8,321 nucleotides of DNA from an uncultured Polycyclovorans sp. (GTDB lineage: Bacteria; Pseudomonadota; Gammaproteobacteria; Nevskiales; Nevskiaceae). The position numbers and the translations under genes are program-made. The notes under the pieces are model-generated. The model did not search any database. It was not told the DNA's origin and was given only the letters and a program-made list of their open reading frames with translations. Where the stretch lies: NCBI GenBank assembly GCA_936928855.1, contig CAKZHZ010000022.1:1-8321 (forward strand), read 5' to 3'. Shown here one piece after another: positions 1 to 6,637 of the stretch. Within the stretch, counting starts at the first letter, position 1, and every line of letters starts with the position of its first letter.

Positions 1-250
1 CCGGGGGCGGGTTGACGGTGCCGCCGCCCGCGCTGGAGAGGGGGACGTTGAACTGCACGACCTGGCCCGTGCCCGGGCCGCAGTGGCCGGCGGTGAGGAA
101 CTGGTGGTTCACGTCGTTGATGAGCCAGGCGGTGCAGCCGACGGGCAGCACGGCGTGGGGCCCGAACCGACGGGCCACCCGCTGCGCCGCCTGGTTGCCG
201 CCCACGCTCATCACCGCGTAGGGCACCAGGATCAGGCCGGTGGCGGCCAC
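1..250 (-). CDS. Partial trypsin-like serine protease fragment, cut by the window edge and by a probable sequence join
   Basis: Read on the minus strand in the frame whose codons occupy plus positions 2-4, 5-7 and so on, this stretch gives a coherent protein piece with the motifs GCTAWLI (GCTAW at plus 125-139), FLTAGHC (TAGHC at 80-94) and VVQFNVPLSS. TAGHC is the catalytic-histidine signature of chymotrypsin/trypsin-fold peptidases. The Cys in GCTAW and the Cys in TAGHC are a usual disulfide pair. The VVQFNVPLS continuation resembles secreted serine endopeptidases that I recall from planctomycete-like and other environmental bacteria (recollection, not a search). The catalytic Asp and Ser would lie beyond base 1. 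The frame stays open rightwards to a stop at plus 500-502, so its true start is unclear: ATG at 211 or GTG at 250 are possible, neither with a good ribosome site. It has no link to the wall operon next to it and is probably from another genome or a rearrangement. Confidence 0.55.
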   Translation of the reverse strand, partial: MAATGLILVPYAVMSVGGNQAAQRVARRFGPHAVLPVGCTAWLINDVNHQFLTAGHCGPGTGQVVQFNVPLSSAGGGTVNPPP

Positions 251-253
251 CCC

Positions 254-952
254 GAGGTCGAGGACCGCACCGAGCGGGCCTACCTGACCGCCCTGGAGCG
301 GGACAACTGCCGCAGCGGCTACCAGTTCCGCCCCGGCGACGAGGTCAACCTGTCGATCGGGCAGGGCGACGTCGCCGCCACGCCGCTGCAACTGGCCCAG
401 ATGACGGCACGCATCGCCAACCGCGGGGAAGGGTTCATGCCGCACATCCTGCGCGCCACACGCGACCCGGCTAGCGGCGATGAGACACCACAGACGGTGT
501 CACCGCTGCCCCCCATCGTGATCAGCAACACACGGCACTGGGACAAGGTGATCCAGGCCATGATCGAGACGGCTCACCAGCCCGGCGGAACGGCGTATCG
601 CGTTGGCCGGGACGCGCCCTACCTGATCGCGGCCAAAACCGGTACTGCACAGGTCGCCGGCCTGTCACAGGATGAAAAGGTGGCCCCCACGCTGGAGCAG
701 ACGCCACTGCATCTCCGTGACCACGCGCTGTTCGTCGCCTTTGCCCCCGCCGATGACCCTCAGGTGGCGGTGGCGGTGCTGGCCGAGCATGCCGGGCATG
801 GCGGTGCCGTCTCGGGACCAATCGCACGCAAGGTGATGGACCAGTACCTGCTGGGGGAGGTCCGCTATGAAAGTCCACCCCCGGTCATCCCCAAAGTCGT
901 CCGACCCAGCCCACGCCCAACCCCGGAGGTGACGGCCCGTGCCCCTGATTGA
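254..952 (+). CDS. mrdA: Penicillin-binding protein 2 (peptidoglycan D,D-transpeptidase), C-terminal part only
   Basis: PBP2 is the inner-membrane, periplasm-facing transpeptidase that cross-links peptidoglycan during rod elongation, paired with RodA. What remains is the last third. It has IGQG followed by TPLQLA (from about 356), typical of class B PBPs, and the KTG active-site triad at 635-643 (AAKTGTAQV), about 92 codons after IGQG as in the family. It also has the usual C-terminal FVAFAP...VAVAVLAEH strand and a Pro-rich tail. The membrane anchor, dimerisation domain, SxxK nucleophile and SxN motif are absent. The open frame runs left to base 2, but before about 254 its translation is not PBP2-like, so the left limit given is where similarity starts to be believable, not a start codon. 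The stop overlaps rodA by 14 nt. The stretch about 254-370 (PGDEVNLSIGQGDV) looks unlike typical gammaproteobacterial PBP2, so the join could lie further right. Confidence 0.85.
   Translation, partial: EVEDRTERAYLTALERDNCRSGYQFRPGDEVNLSIGQGDVAATPLQLAQMTARIANRGEGFMPHILRATRDPASGDETPQTVSPLPPIVISNTRHWDKVIQAMIETAHQPGGTAYRVGRDAPYLIAAKTGTAQVAGLSQDEKVAPTLEQTPLHLRDHALFVAFAPADDPQVAVAVLAEHAGHGGAVSGPIARKVMDQYLLGEVRYESPPPVIPKVVRPSPRPTPEVTARAPD
925..930 (+). promoter_or_regulatory. Shine-Dalgarno site deciding the GTG start of rodA
   Basis: GGAGGT lies inside the end of the PBP2 gene with 8 nt between it and the GTG at 939. It is a near-perfect anti-16S match and supports GTG as the start, rather than a later ATG such as the one in the GHDMD segment. 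Confidence 0.75.
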
Positions 953-2066
953 GATCGGTCGACGCAGCGCCGAACCCGGTCTCAGTGACTGGCTGGAGCA
1001 CTGGCGCATCGACAGTTGGTTACTGCTGTTACTGCTGCTGGTCTCCGCCCTCGGCCTGATCGTGCTGTACTCGGCCTCCGGACATGACATGGACGCCGTA
1101 ATCGCCCAGGGCAAGCGCCTGATGCTCGGCATGGTGGTGATGATCGCCGTAGCGCAGGCGCCGCCGGAATGGTATCGAACGATCTCGCCCTGGCTCTACG
1201 GCGTCACTGCTGTGCTGCTGATCCTGGTGCTGCTGCTGGGCGATGCCGCCAAGGGCGCACAACGCTGGCTCGACCTCGGCGTGATCCGGTTCCAGCCGTC
1301 GGAACTCATGAAACTGGCGATGCCCATGGTGATCGCCGCCTACCTGCACCATCGACTGCTGCCGCCCAGCGTCGGCACCATGGCACTGACGCTGCTGCTG
1401 ATCGGCCTTCCCGCAGGCTTGGTCATGCAGCAGCCCGACCTTGGCACCGCCCTGCTGATCATCGGTGCCGGCGGCTTCGCATTGTTCTTCGCGGGCCTTC
1501 GCTGGCGTTGGATTCTCGGGGCCGTTGGCGCCGTGGCCGCCGCCGCTCCGATCCTCTGGCACCAGCTGCATGACTACCAGCGTGGCCGCATCCTGACCCT
1601 GTTCGACCCGGAACGGGATCCGCTGGGCGCCGGCTACCACATCACGCAGTCGAAAATCGCAATCGGTTCAGGCGGCCTGTTCGGCAAGGGCTGGCTGGAG
1701 GGCACCCAGGCCAAGCTCGACTTTCTACCCGAAGCCCATACTGATTTCATCTTCGCCGTGATCGCAGAGGAGTTCGGCCTCATCGGCGCCTTGTTCCTGC
1801 TGATGCTCTACCTGGCCATCGTCGGCCGCGGGCTGGTGATCGCCATGCGCGCACAGGATACTTTTCAGCGGCTGCTGGCTGCGGCACTCTCGCTGAAGTT
1901 CTTTGTCTACGTCTTCATCAACATCGGCATGGTGATTGGCCTGCTGCCCGTCGTGGGTGTTCCCCTGCCGCTTATCAGCTACGGTGGCACCTCGGCCGTG
2001 AGCCTGCTCGCAGGATTTGGCATGCTGATGTCCATTCAGACCCATCGAAAACTGTTGTCGAACTGA
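939..2066 (+). CDS. rodA: RodA, SEDS-family peptidoglycan glycosyltransferase of the elongasome
   Basis: RodA polymerises lipid II into glycan strands in the inner membrane, in complex with PBP2 and MreB-linked proteins, to maintain rod shape. The 375-residue product has the length and about ten hydrophobic segments of the FtsW/RodA/SpoVE (SEDS) family. Visible signatures are RWLDLGVIRFQPSELMK (109-125), QQPDLGTALL (164-173), RILTLFDPERDPLGAGYH (217-234), AIGSGGLFGKG (241-251), PEAHTDFIFAVIAEEFG (264-280) and the C-terminal PLPLISYGGTS (342-352). D269 in HTDF matches the catalytic/essential aspartate of RodA. The short cytoplasmic N-terminus and SWLLLL first helix are typical of RodA, and the PBP2 partner upstream argues against FtsW. 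The GTG start overlaps the PBP2 stop by 14 nt. The TGA overlaps the mltB ATG by 1 nt, so the operon is probably translationally coupled. Nothing is broken. Confidence 0.96.
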   Translation: MPLIEIGRRSAEPGLSDWLEHWRIDSWLLLLLLLVSALGLIVLYSASGHDMDAVIAQGKRLMLGMVVMIAVAQAPPEWYRTISPWLYGVTAVLLILVLLLGDAAKGAQRWLDLGVIRFQPSELMKLAMPMVIAAYLHHRLLPPSVGTMALTLLLIGLPAGLVMQQPDLGTALLIIGAGGFALFFAGLRWRWILGAVGAVAAAAPILWHQLHDYQRGRILTLFDPERDPLGAGYHITQSKIAIGSGGLFGKGWLEGTQAKLDFLPEAHTDFIFAVIAEEFGLIGALFLLMLYLAIVGRGLVIAMRAQDTFQRLLAAALSLKFFVYVFINIGMVIGLLPVVGVPLPLISYGGTSAVSLLAGFGMLMSIQTHRKLLSN

Positions 2067-3067
2067 TGAAATCTTGCTTGCTGCCCGGGTTGCTGACCGC
2101 CGCCCTGCTGACGACGCCCGCCCAGGCGCAATATGCCGATCATCCTGCCACTGAAGGGATTCTCGGCACCCTTCGCGACACGCACGGGTTCAGCGATGCC
2201 GCGATCGAACGCACACGCCTGGCACTGGCGGACGCCCGTACCTTGCCGCAGCTGATCGTGCGCGAGCAGACCGCGCCGGAGCGAACCGAAACCTGGACCC
2301 AATACGCCCGGCGTATCGACACGGCCCGTATCGAGAACGGGCAGGCATTGCTGAAGACGCACGGCGACACTCTGGCACGCACCGAGAGTGAGTTCGGTGT
2401 GCCGCCTGCGGTGGTGGCCGCCATCCTCGGCATCGAAACCCGCTACGGCCGCATCACCGGCAACGTCCGGGTGCTGGATGCGCTCGCCACGCAGGGTTAC
2501 GACCATCCGACGCGCAGCCCGTTCTTTCGCAGCGAGCTGATCGAGTTTCTCGTGTTCTGCGAGGAAACCGGCCGCGACCCCCGCGATCCCCGCGGCTCGT
2601 ATGCCGGTGCCATGGGTGCGGCGCAGTTCATGCCCAGCAACTATCGTCGGCTGGCCCTGGATTTCGATCAGGATGGACAGCGTGATCTGTGGACCTTGCC
2701 CGATGCCATCGGATCGATCGGCCGCTATCTGGTGGACTACCGTCCGGCCCAGGCGTGGCGACGCGGCGAGCCGGTCATCGTCCCGGTAAAAGCTCCCAGC
2801 CGAGTGAGCGAGCAGCTCAAGGTCAACCAACGCACACCGGCGTACCGGGCACGCGACCTGGCAGGGCTGGGAATCGCGCTGCGCGAGCCGCTGCCCCTCG
2901 ACACACCCGTCGGCGTTGTGGCGCTTCCGCTGGACGATGGCAGCACCGAATACTGGGTGGCGCTGCCCAATTTCTACTCGATCATGAGCTACAACCCGCG
3001 CACCTTCTACGCCATGGCAGTGGCGCAGCTGGCCAGGGCCATCCAGGCCCCGCCGGGGCCCCCATGA
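2066..3067 (+). CDS. mltB: MltB-type membrane-bound/periplasmic lytic murein transglycosylase B
   Basis: The 333-residue protein cleaves the beta-1,4 MurNAc-GlcNAc bond of peptidoglycan, leaving 1,6-anhydroMurNAc ends, and takes part in wall turnover. It begins with a signal peptide (about 1-21, hydrophobic LLPGLLTAALL, cleavage after AQA). I see no lipobox cysteine, so it is likely soluble in the periplasm, unlike E. coli MltB, which is a lipoprotein. The SLT-2/GH103 catalytic signature is AAILGIETRYGR (118-129) with E124 as the expected catalytic acid. SYAGAMGAAQFMPSNY (178-193) follows, as in Slt35. DFDQDGQRDLW (199-209) matches the EF-hand-like metal loop known in Slt35. The C-terminal NFYSIMSYNPRTFYAMAVAQLA (302-323) is also diagnostic. 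ATG overlaps the rodA TGA (TGATG) with no clear ribosome site, pointing to translation by reinitiation. The place between rodA and rlpA is the common proteobacterial order. Confidence 0.95.
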   Translation: MKSCLLPGLLTAALLTTPAQAQYADHPATEGILGTLRDTHGFSDAAIERTRLALADARTLPQLIVREQTAPERTETWTQYARRIDTARIENGQALLKTHGDTLARTESEFGVPPAVVAAILGIETRYGRITGNVRVLDALATQGYDHPTRSPFFRSELIEFLVFCEETGRDPRDPRGSYAGAMGAAQFMPSNYRRLALDFDQDGQRDLWTLPDAIGSIGRYLVDYRPAQAWRRGEPVIVPVKAPSRVSEQLKVNQRTPAYRARDLAGLGIALREPLPLDTPVGVVALPLDDGSTEYWVALPNFYSIMSYNPRTFYAMAVAQLARAIQAPPGPP

Positions 3068-3957
3068 CCCCCCGGCTGCTGCTGGCCTTGCTGACGCTCC
3101 AGCTCGGAGCCTGCAGCGCCCTGAAGGAGCGCCCTCCCGCCGGAACGCCCCCGCCTCCGCCCCGCTACGACACGACGGATTCACGGCGCCCGGCACCACC
3201 CCCCGGACACGAGCCCGGAGGCCGCTACGCCCTTGATCAGGACATCGCGCCGGATGCCCATGAGATTCCGCGCGATGTGCACCTCACACCCGATGCGGTT
3301 CCCCGTGCCGAAGCTCGGTCGCGCTCCGGCAACCCGGTGCAGTACACCGTGTTCGGCAAGACCTATCAGGTGCTTGAGGACGCGGCCGGGTACTCCGAGC
3401 GCGGCGGCGCGTCCTGGTACGGCAAGAAGTTTCATGGGCATACGACCGCCAGCGGCGAGCGCTACGACATGTTCCAGATGACCGCAGCCCACAAATCGCT
3501 GCCGCTACCCAGTTACGTCCGTGTCACGCACCTCGGGAATGGTCGCTCGGTCGTCGTGAGGGTGAACGACCGCGGCCCGTTCCACCCTGGCCGCATCATT
3601 GATCTGTCCTACGCCGCAGCCGCACGACTGGACATGCTCAGTGCGGGCTCGGCGAAAGTTGAAGTGACCGCCCTGATACCCGACAGCACACCGCTACGAC
3701 GGCCTCCCCATCAGGCCGATCCGGAGGCTCCCGGCTATTTGCAGGTGGCATCCTTCGCAGACCCGGTCAACGCGGTCAACCTGCGCGAGGACCTGCTGCA
3801 CGGCAACCTGGGCCCGACCGCCATCTGGGTCGAGGCCGACGGCGAACTGACCTGGCATCGCGTGGTGATCGGCCCCTTTGCCAGTCCCCGCGTAGCGGAG
3901 ACCGCCCTGAGCAGCCTGCGGGCCCGGGGCTTCAAACCCTTCTGGCTTCGCCCCTGA
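3064..3957 (+). CDS. rlpA: RlpA, outer-membrane lipoprotein with DPBB lytic transglycosylase and SPOR domains
   Basis: The 297-residue lipoprotein has three parts. First is a lipoprotein signal peptide with lipobox LGAC, C17 being the lipidated residue; Ser at +2 does not signal inner-membrane retention, so outer membrane is expected. A long Pro-rich linker (about 22-90) follows. The double-psi beta-barrel RlpA domain (about 113-202) contains GGASWYGKKFHG (114-125), TASGERYD (128-135), AAHKSLPLP (141-149) and VRVNDRGPF (165-173). A C-terminal SPOR domain (about 224-296, GYLQVASFAD) would bind denuded glycan strands. In Pseudomonas aeruginosa RlpA is a lytic transglycosylase acting on stem-less glycan; that activity is inferred here. 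The ATG overlaps the mltB stop by 4 nt (ATGA), which fixes the start. A longer in-frame extension to 2689 runs through mltB and would destroy the signal peptide. No dacA follows; a convergent gene ends 16 nt away. Confidence 0.95.
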   Translation: MTPRLLLALLTLQLGACSALKERPPAGTPPPPPRYDTTDSRRPAPPPGHEPGGRYALDQDIAPDAHEIPRDVHLTPDAVPRAEARSRSGNPVQYTVFGKTYQVLEDAAGYSERGGASWYGKKFHGHTTASGERYDMFQMTAAHKSLPLPSYVRVTHLGNGRSVVVRVNDRGPFHPGRIIDLSYAAAARLDMLSAGSAKVEVTALIPDSTPLRRPPHQADPEAPGYLQVASFADPVNAVNLREDLLHGNLGPTAIWVEADGELTWHRVVIGPFASPRVAETALSSLRARGFKPFWLRP

Positions 3958-3973
3958 TCCACCGCCGCGGGGA

Positions 3974-5248
3974 TCAACCCCCAATCGCTTCGTCCAGGCA
4001 GGCTGCCACCGGAACCCGCGCCTTCAGCGCCCTCAGCATCCAGTACAGGCCACTGGCCGCACGGCCGACGAAGGCCAGCTCGGGTACCGGACGGAAATGT
4101 CGCAGTGTCGACAGATCGGCCCGCAACACCGCACGCGCATCCTCGATCAACGCCGGCTCGGAGAAGTCGAACATGGACTGCGCACGCAGGGGGTCGATGA
4201 CCGCGCCTGTCATGGCCTGATAGTAGGGCCGCAACTGCTCCCGCAACTGCGCGCGCCGCACGGGATCCGCGGCCGCAGCCTCCAACGCTCCGATGCGATA
4301 GAGCATCTGGTGCAAGCCCGACCAATCATGTTCACGTCCAGCCCGCATGCCATCGCGCAACAGCGGCTGAAGATGCCGCGGCAGATGTTTCACGCAGCCG
4401 AAGTCGTAGACGGTCAGCGTCCCGTCCGGGGAGAAGCCGAAGTTGCCGGGATGAGGATCCGCATGCACCACCCCGGCCACCAGCACCTGCTGAAGAAACC
4501 AGCGCAGCAAGATCTCGCCGATACGGTCACGAACCGCCTGGGGGTACGCCGCAGCCCCCGCGAGATCGTCGGCAGGACAGGCGGTGGTCACCAGCACTGC
4601 AGGCGTACAAAGCAGCTCGACCGGCTCCGGATAGCGCACCCCTGGATGCGCGGCGGCACGGCGCATGTCACACAGGTTCCGCAACTCGCAGCCGTAGTCG
4701 GTCTCCTCCCGCAGCCGCGCCCGGATTTCGGCCAGCAGCCCGTCAAGGGCGATACCATCAATGGGTAACAGCCGCGCCATCCGCAACAGCCTGCCCAGCG
4801 TATCGACATCCTCGTCGACGGCTTCCGCCACCCCGGGATATCGAACCTTGATCACCACTTCGCGTCCGTCGGCCAGACGCGCGGCATGCACCTGCCCGAT
4901 CGAAGCAGCCGCCATAGCTGACGGCTCGATGGCATCCACTGCCGCCCAGTGCGCAGCCGACCATTCCTCCCCCAGCACCTGCTCGATCTCGGCAAAGGGG
5001 CGTGGCTGCGATGCGCGTTGCAGGCGCGCCAGCGGGGCGACCAGTTCAGGCGGCAGGACGTCCGCGTACTGTGAGACCAGTTGTCCCAGCTTCATCGCCG
5101 CACCCTTCATCTGGCCAAGGGTCTGGAACCAGTCCTCGCCGATCTGCGCCCAGGTGGCAGCCGCCGGCGTACGCCCCAAACGGCGGCCCAGCAGACGCCC
5201 GGCAGAGCGGGCACCTGCCCACAACAAACGGCGCCCGCGGTCAGCCAT
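3974..5248 (-). CDS. ABC1/AarF (UbiB-like) atypical kinase/ATPase family protein
   Basis: Starting at the ATG on 5248-5246 this gives 424 residues. Family marks, numbered from that Met, are KGAAMKLGQ (48-56, the KxGQ motif peculiar to ABC1 proteins), AASIGQVHAARL (about 114-124, the Ala-rich nucleotide loop), a lysine in VIKV (about 134), REETDYGCELRN (180-191), HADPHPGNFGF (262-272) and the metal-binding YDFGCVKHL (281-289). Known relatives (UbiB, Coq8/ADCK) are ATPases that support ubiquinone synthesis or other lipid handling. This one is about 120 residues shorter than E. coli UbiB and lacks the two C-terminal membrane helices, so it belongs to the shorter AarF-like group and should not be named ubiB. 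The start overlaps the upstream oxidoreductase stop by 8 nt, implying translational coupling. A longer reading to 5359 would be buried in that gene and adds only low-complexity residues. The substrate is unknown. Confidence 0.9.
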   Translation of the reverse strand: MADRGRRLLWAGARSAGRLLGRRLGRTPAAATWAQIGEDWFQTLGQMKGAAMKLGQLVSQYADVLPPELVAPLARLQRASQPRPFAEIEQVLGEEWSAAHWAAVDAIEPSAMAAASIGQVHAARLADGREVVIKVRYPGVAEAVDEDVDTLGRLLRMARLLPIDGIALDGLLAEIRARLREETDYGCELRNLCDMRRAAAHPGVRYPEPVELLCTPAVLVTTACPADDLAGAAAYPQAVRDRIGEILLRWFLQQVLVAGVVHADPHPGNFGFSPDGTLTVYDFGCVKHLPRHLQPLLRDGMRAGREHDWSGLHQMLYRIGALEAAAADPVRRAQLREQLRPYYQAMTGAVIDPLRAQSMFDFSEPALIEDARAVLRADLSTLRHFRPVPELAFVGRAASGLYWMLRALKARVPVAACLDEAIGG

Positions 5249-6188
5249 GACCGGCCGCCTCAAGGTACCGCGCTGCCAGCGCCACACCACTGCGCCAGGC
5301 CGCGCCGATCCGCGGCCCGGCAAATCCGTCGCCGGCGTAGCCGAGACGCGCGCGCTCACACCACAGCGGGCTTGATGCCGCCTTCAACACCCGGGCGTAG
5401 CGCCATCGATGCACGACAGCGTGAGTCACCTGCATCCCCTCGGCGGCAAGCCCCTGCACCATGAGTGCCTCGACCGCCGCCGGCGGCATCTCTGCATGTT
5501 GCGCGGACCAGTCCGGCCCGGCCTGCACCGTGATCCTCGGCACACCGCCGCGTCCGGGCTTGCGGTGCTCGGCCGCCACCCACGCCACCGGGCCGTCGGG
5601 CGCACGCTCGGGACACACTCCAGCATCGCGGCCCGTCGCCAGCCCGGCCATCAGTGTCCAACAGGGTGCATAGTGCGGATTCGGCGGCGCAGGCGCCGCC
5701 TCCGGCAGCACGGATACCAATTGCGGAACCGGTAGCGTCAACAGGACGGCATCGAAGGGGCCGACATCGATGTCTGCTGCACCCACACACCGTGCGCGAA
5801 GGCGCCAGCGCCCTGCGCAGCCCCGAATCGATCCCACCGTCGTGCCACACTGCACCCTCAGATTCGCCGCCCAGGTTGCCGCCAACTGACGCATTGCCGG
5901 CACCGCGGTCCAGGTGCCGGAACGCACGCCCGGCAGCACCCAGGGCACGAGCACCCCGCACTGGCGCAGTGCCGACATTTCCGATGCGAACGCTGGCTCG
6001 GAGTCCCTCAGCAGCTGGGCGCCGTGATCGAAGGTGCCGATCGGCGTGGTTCGCGTACTGATGCGGCCTCCCGGGTGCCGCCCCTTGTCGAACAGCTGCA
6101 CGTCAACGCCGGCTGCACGCAGGCGGCGCGCACAGGCCAGGCCAGCAGCACCGGCACCGACAATGGCCACAGGGTTGCGATTACGCAC
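5241..6188 (-). CDS. Renalase-like NAD(P)/FAD-dependent oxidoreductase (COG3380 type)
   Basis: The 315-residue protein starts with a Rossmann FAD-binding site VAIVGAGAAGLACARRL (7-23, GxGxxG), followed by LFDKGRHPGGRISTR (32-46), the second FAD/amine-oxidase-type motif, and FDHGAQ (53-58). The C-terminal LGYAGDGFAGPRIG (282-295) is the usual FAD-closing motif, and HRWRYAR (260-266) is typical of the family. Size and motif order fit bacterial renalase-like proteins, some of which oxidise 2- or 6-dihydroNAD(P) isomers back to NAD(P); that role is possible here but not shown. No signal peptide is seen, so it is cytoplasmic. The start is GTG at 6188 without an obvious ribosome site; no better start exists upstream in frame. 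It lies 96 nt after the last tRNA gene on the same strand and could be partly served by read-through. The stop overlaps the ABC1 gene start. The combination suggests a redox or quinone/lipid-linked function, an inference from neighbourhood only. Confidence 0.85.
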   Translation of the reverse strand: MRNRNPVAIVGAGAAGLACARRLRAAGVDVQLFDKGRHPGGRISTRTTPIGTFDHGAQLLRDSEPAFASEMSALRQCGVLVPWVLPGVRSGTWTAVPAMRQLAATWAANLRVQCGTTVGSIRGCAGRWRLRARCVGAADIDVGPFDAVLLTLPVPQLVSVLPEAAPAPPNPHYAPCWTLMAGLATGRDAGVCPERAPDGPVAWVAAEHRKPGRGGVPRITVQAGPDWSAQHAEMPPAAVEALMVQGLAAEGMQVTHAVVHRWRYARVLKAASSPLWCERARLGYAGDGFAGPRIGAAWRSGVALAARYLEAAGHG

Positions 6189-6284
6189 GATGAAAGGGCG
6201 GGACGAAGAAGGAGTCGAGAGACTGCCGCAAACGACGCCCGTGGTCGAACCGTGCAGTCAACGTCGCCACGCTTGAAAGGCAGA

Positions 6285-6361
6285 TGGCGGGCTCGGAGAG
6301 ATTCGAACTCCCGACCCCCAAGTTCGTAGCCTGGTGCTCTATCCAGCTGAGCTACGAGCCC
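6285..6361 (-). tRNA. tRNA-Arg(ACG), second copy, last of the cluster
   Basis: The 77-nt gene folds completely: acceptor GGGCTCG with CGAGCCC, U8-A9, D stem GCTC/GAGC, anticodon stem CCAGG/CTTGG with loop CTACGAA (anticodon ACG, read as ICG for CGU/CGC/CGA), 5-nt variable loop, T stem GGGAG/CTCTC with TTCGAAT loop, discriminator G73 and an encoded CCA. It shares a perfect 46-nt block with the other tRNA-Arg and differs by compensated pairs in the acceptor and T stems. Confidence 0.97.
6311..6356. repeat. 46-bp perfect direct repeat, copy 1 (inside tRNA-Arg)
   Basis: This block, spanning T-stem edge through anticodon arm to D arm, is identical to 6536-6581. The copies lie 225 bp apart and flank tRNA-Ser. 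They reflect duplicated tRNA-Arg genes; recombination between them would delete the tRNA-Ser gene and leave one hybrid tRNA-Arg. Confidence 0.9.
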
Positions 6362-6383
6362 GCAAAACTGCCACTTCAAAAAC

Positions 6384-6475
6384 TGGCGGAGAGTGAGGGA
6401 TTCGAACCCTCGATAGGGGATAAACCCTATACTCCCTTAGCAGGGGAGCGCCTTCGTCCACTCGGCCAACTCTCC
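6384..6475 (-). tRNA. tRNA-Ser(GCT)
   Basis: The 92-nt gene is a class II tRNA with acceptor GGAGAGT/ACTCTCC, anticodon stem CTCCC/GGGAG around loop CTGCTAA (anticodon GCU, reading AGC/AGU), a long variable arm that folds as GATAGGGG-type stem and loop as expected for serine tRNAs, T arm GAGGG-TTCGAAT-CCCTC, G73 and encoded CCA. It lies between two tRNA-Arg genes, 22 nt from one and 34 nt from the other, so a single processed transcript is likely. The E. coli serV gene sits in an equivalent place next to argV and csrA. Confidence 0.97.
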
Positions 6476-6509
6476 GGGACGACGCGAGGGAAGCTCCCTC
6501 ACACCACGA

Positions 6510-6586
6510 TGGCGCGCCCGGAAGGATTCGAACCTCCGACCCCCAAGTTCGTAGCCTGGTGCTCTATCCAGCTGAGCTACGGGCGC
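6510..6586 (-). tRNA. tRNA-Arg(ACG), first copy, first of the cluster
   Basis: The 77-nt gene has acceptor GCGCCCG/CGGGCGC, D stem GCTC/GAGC, anticodon stem CCAGG/CTTGG with loop CTACGAA (anticodon ACG), T stem GGAGG/CCTTC with TTCGAAT loop, G73 and encoded CCA. It is the promoter-proximal gene of the cluster, about 28 nt after the expected transcription start from the promoter at 6621-6649. Confidence 0.97.
6536..6581. repeat. 46-bp perfect direct repeat, copy 2 (inside tRNA-Arg)
   Basis: Identical to 6311-6356. It starts at the CCGAC next to the T stem and ends at the base before the acceptor stem diverges. Confidence 0.9.
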
Positions 6587-6611
6587 CCGCCGTCGGCTCA
6601 ACTACACCAGA

Positions 6612-6637
6612 CGGGGCGCGATTGTAGCGGCGCCCCG
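6612..6637 (-). terminator. 8-bp GC-rich inverted repeat after csrA; weak terminator candidate enclosing the tRNA -10
   Basis: CGGGGCGC and GCGCCCCG form a perfect 8-bp stem with a 10-nt loop, 17 nt after the csrA stop. In csrA mRNA it would make a very stable hairpin, but no U-tract follows, so it is a poor classical intrinsic terminator. It may protect the 3' end or slow polymerase. It overlaps the tRNA promoter, with the -10 in the loop. Confidence 0.45.

Noticed and set aside
12..221. Small plus-strand open frame at the left edge
   Set aside because: The product has no family features, and the opposite strand carries the protease motifs, so it is a shadow.
2689..3063. Longer N-terminus for rlpA
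   Set aside because: It would run out of frame through mltB and bury the lipoprotein signal and LGAC lipobox that begin at the ATG on 3064.
2036..3199. 387-codon open frame on the minus strand
   Set aside because: It lies wholly antisense to mltB, whose catalytic motifs are clear. The product is Gly/Arg/Ala-rich with no recognisable domain, as expected from GC-rich codon bias.
3968..3982. GGGG...CCCC inverted repeat between rlpA and the ABC1 gene
   Set aside because: It is only 4 bp with no U-tract, which is too weak for a bidirectional terminator.
5249..5359. 37-residue upstream extension of the ABC1 protein
   Set aside because: It lies within the oxidoreductase gene, encodes low-complexity residues, and family similarity begins after the ATG at 5248.
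6240..6271. Hairpin CGTGG...CCACG downstream of the last tRNA
   Set aside because: The stem is short, the loop is about 22 nt and no U-tract follows, so I cannot call a terminator.
6285..6586. tRNA-associated integration site (att duplication)
   Set aside because: The 46-bp repeats are explained by two complete functional tRNA-Arg genes. There is no integrase or mobile cargo between or beside them.
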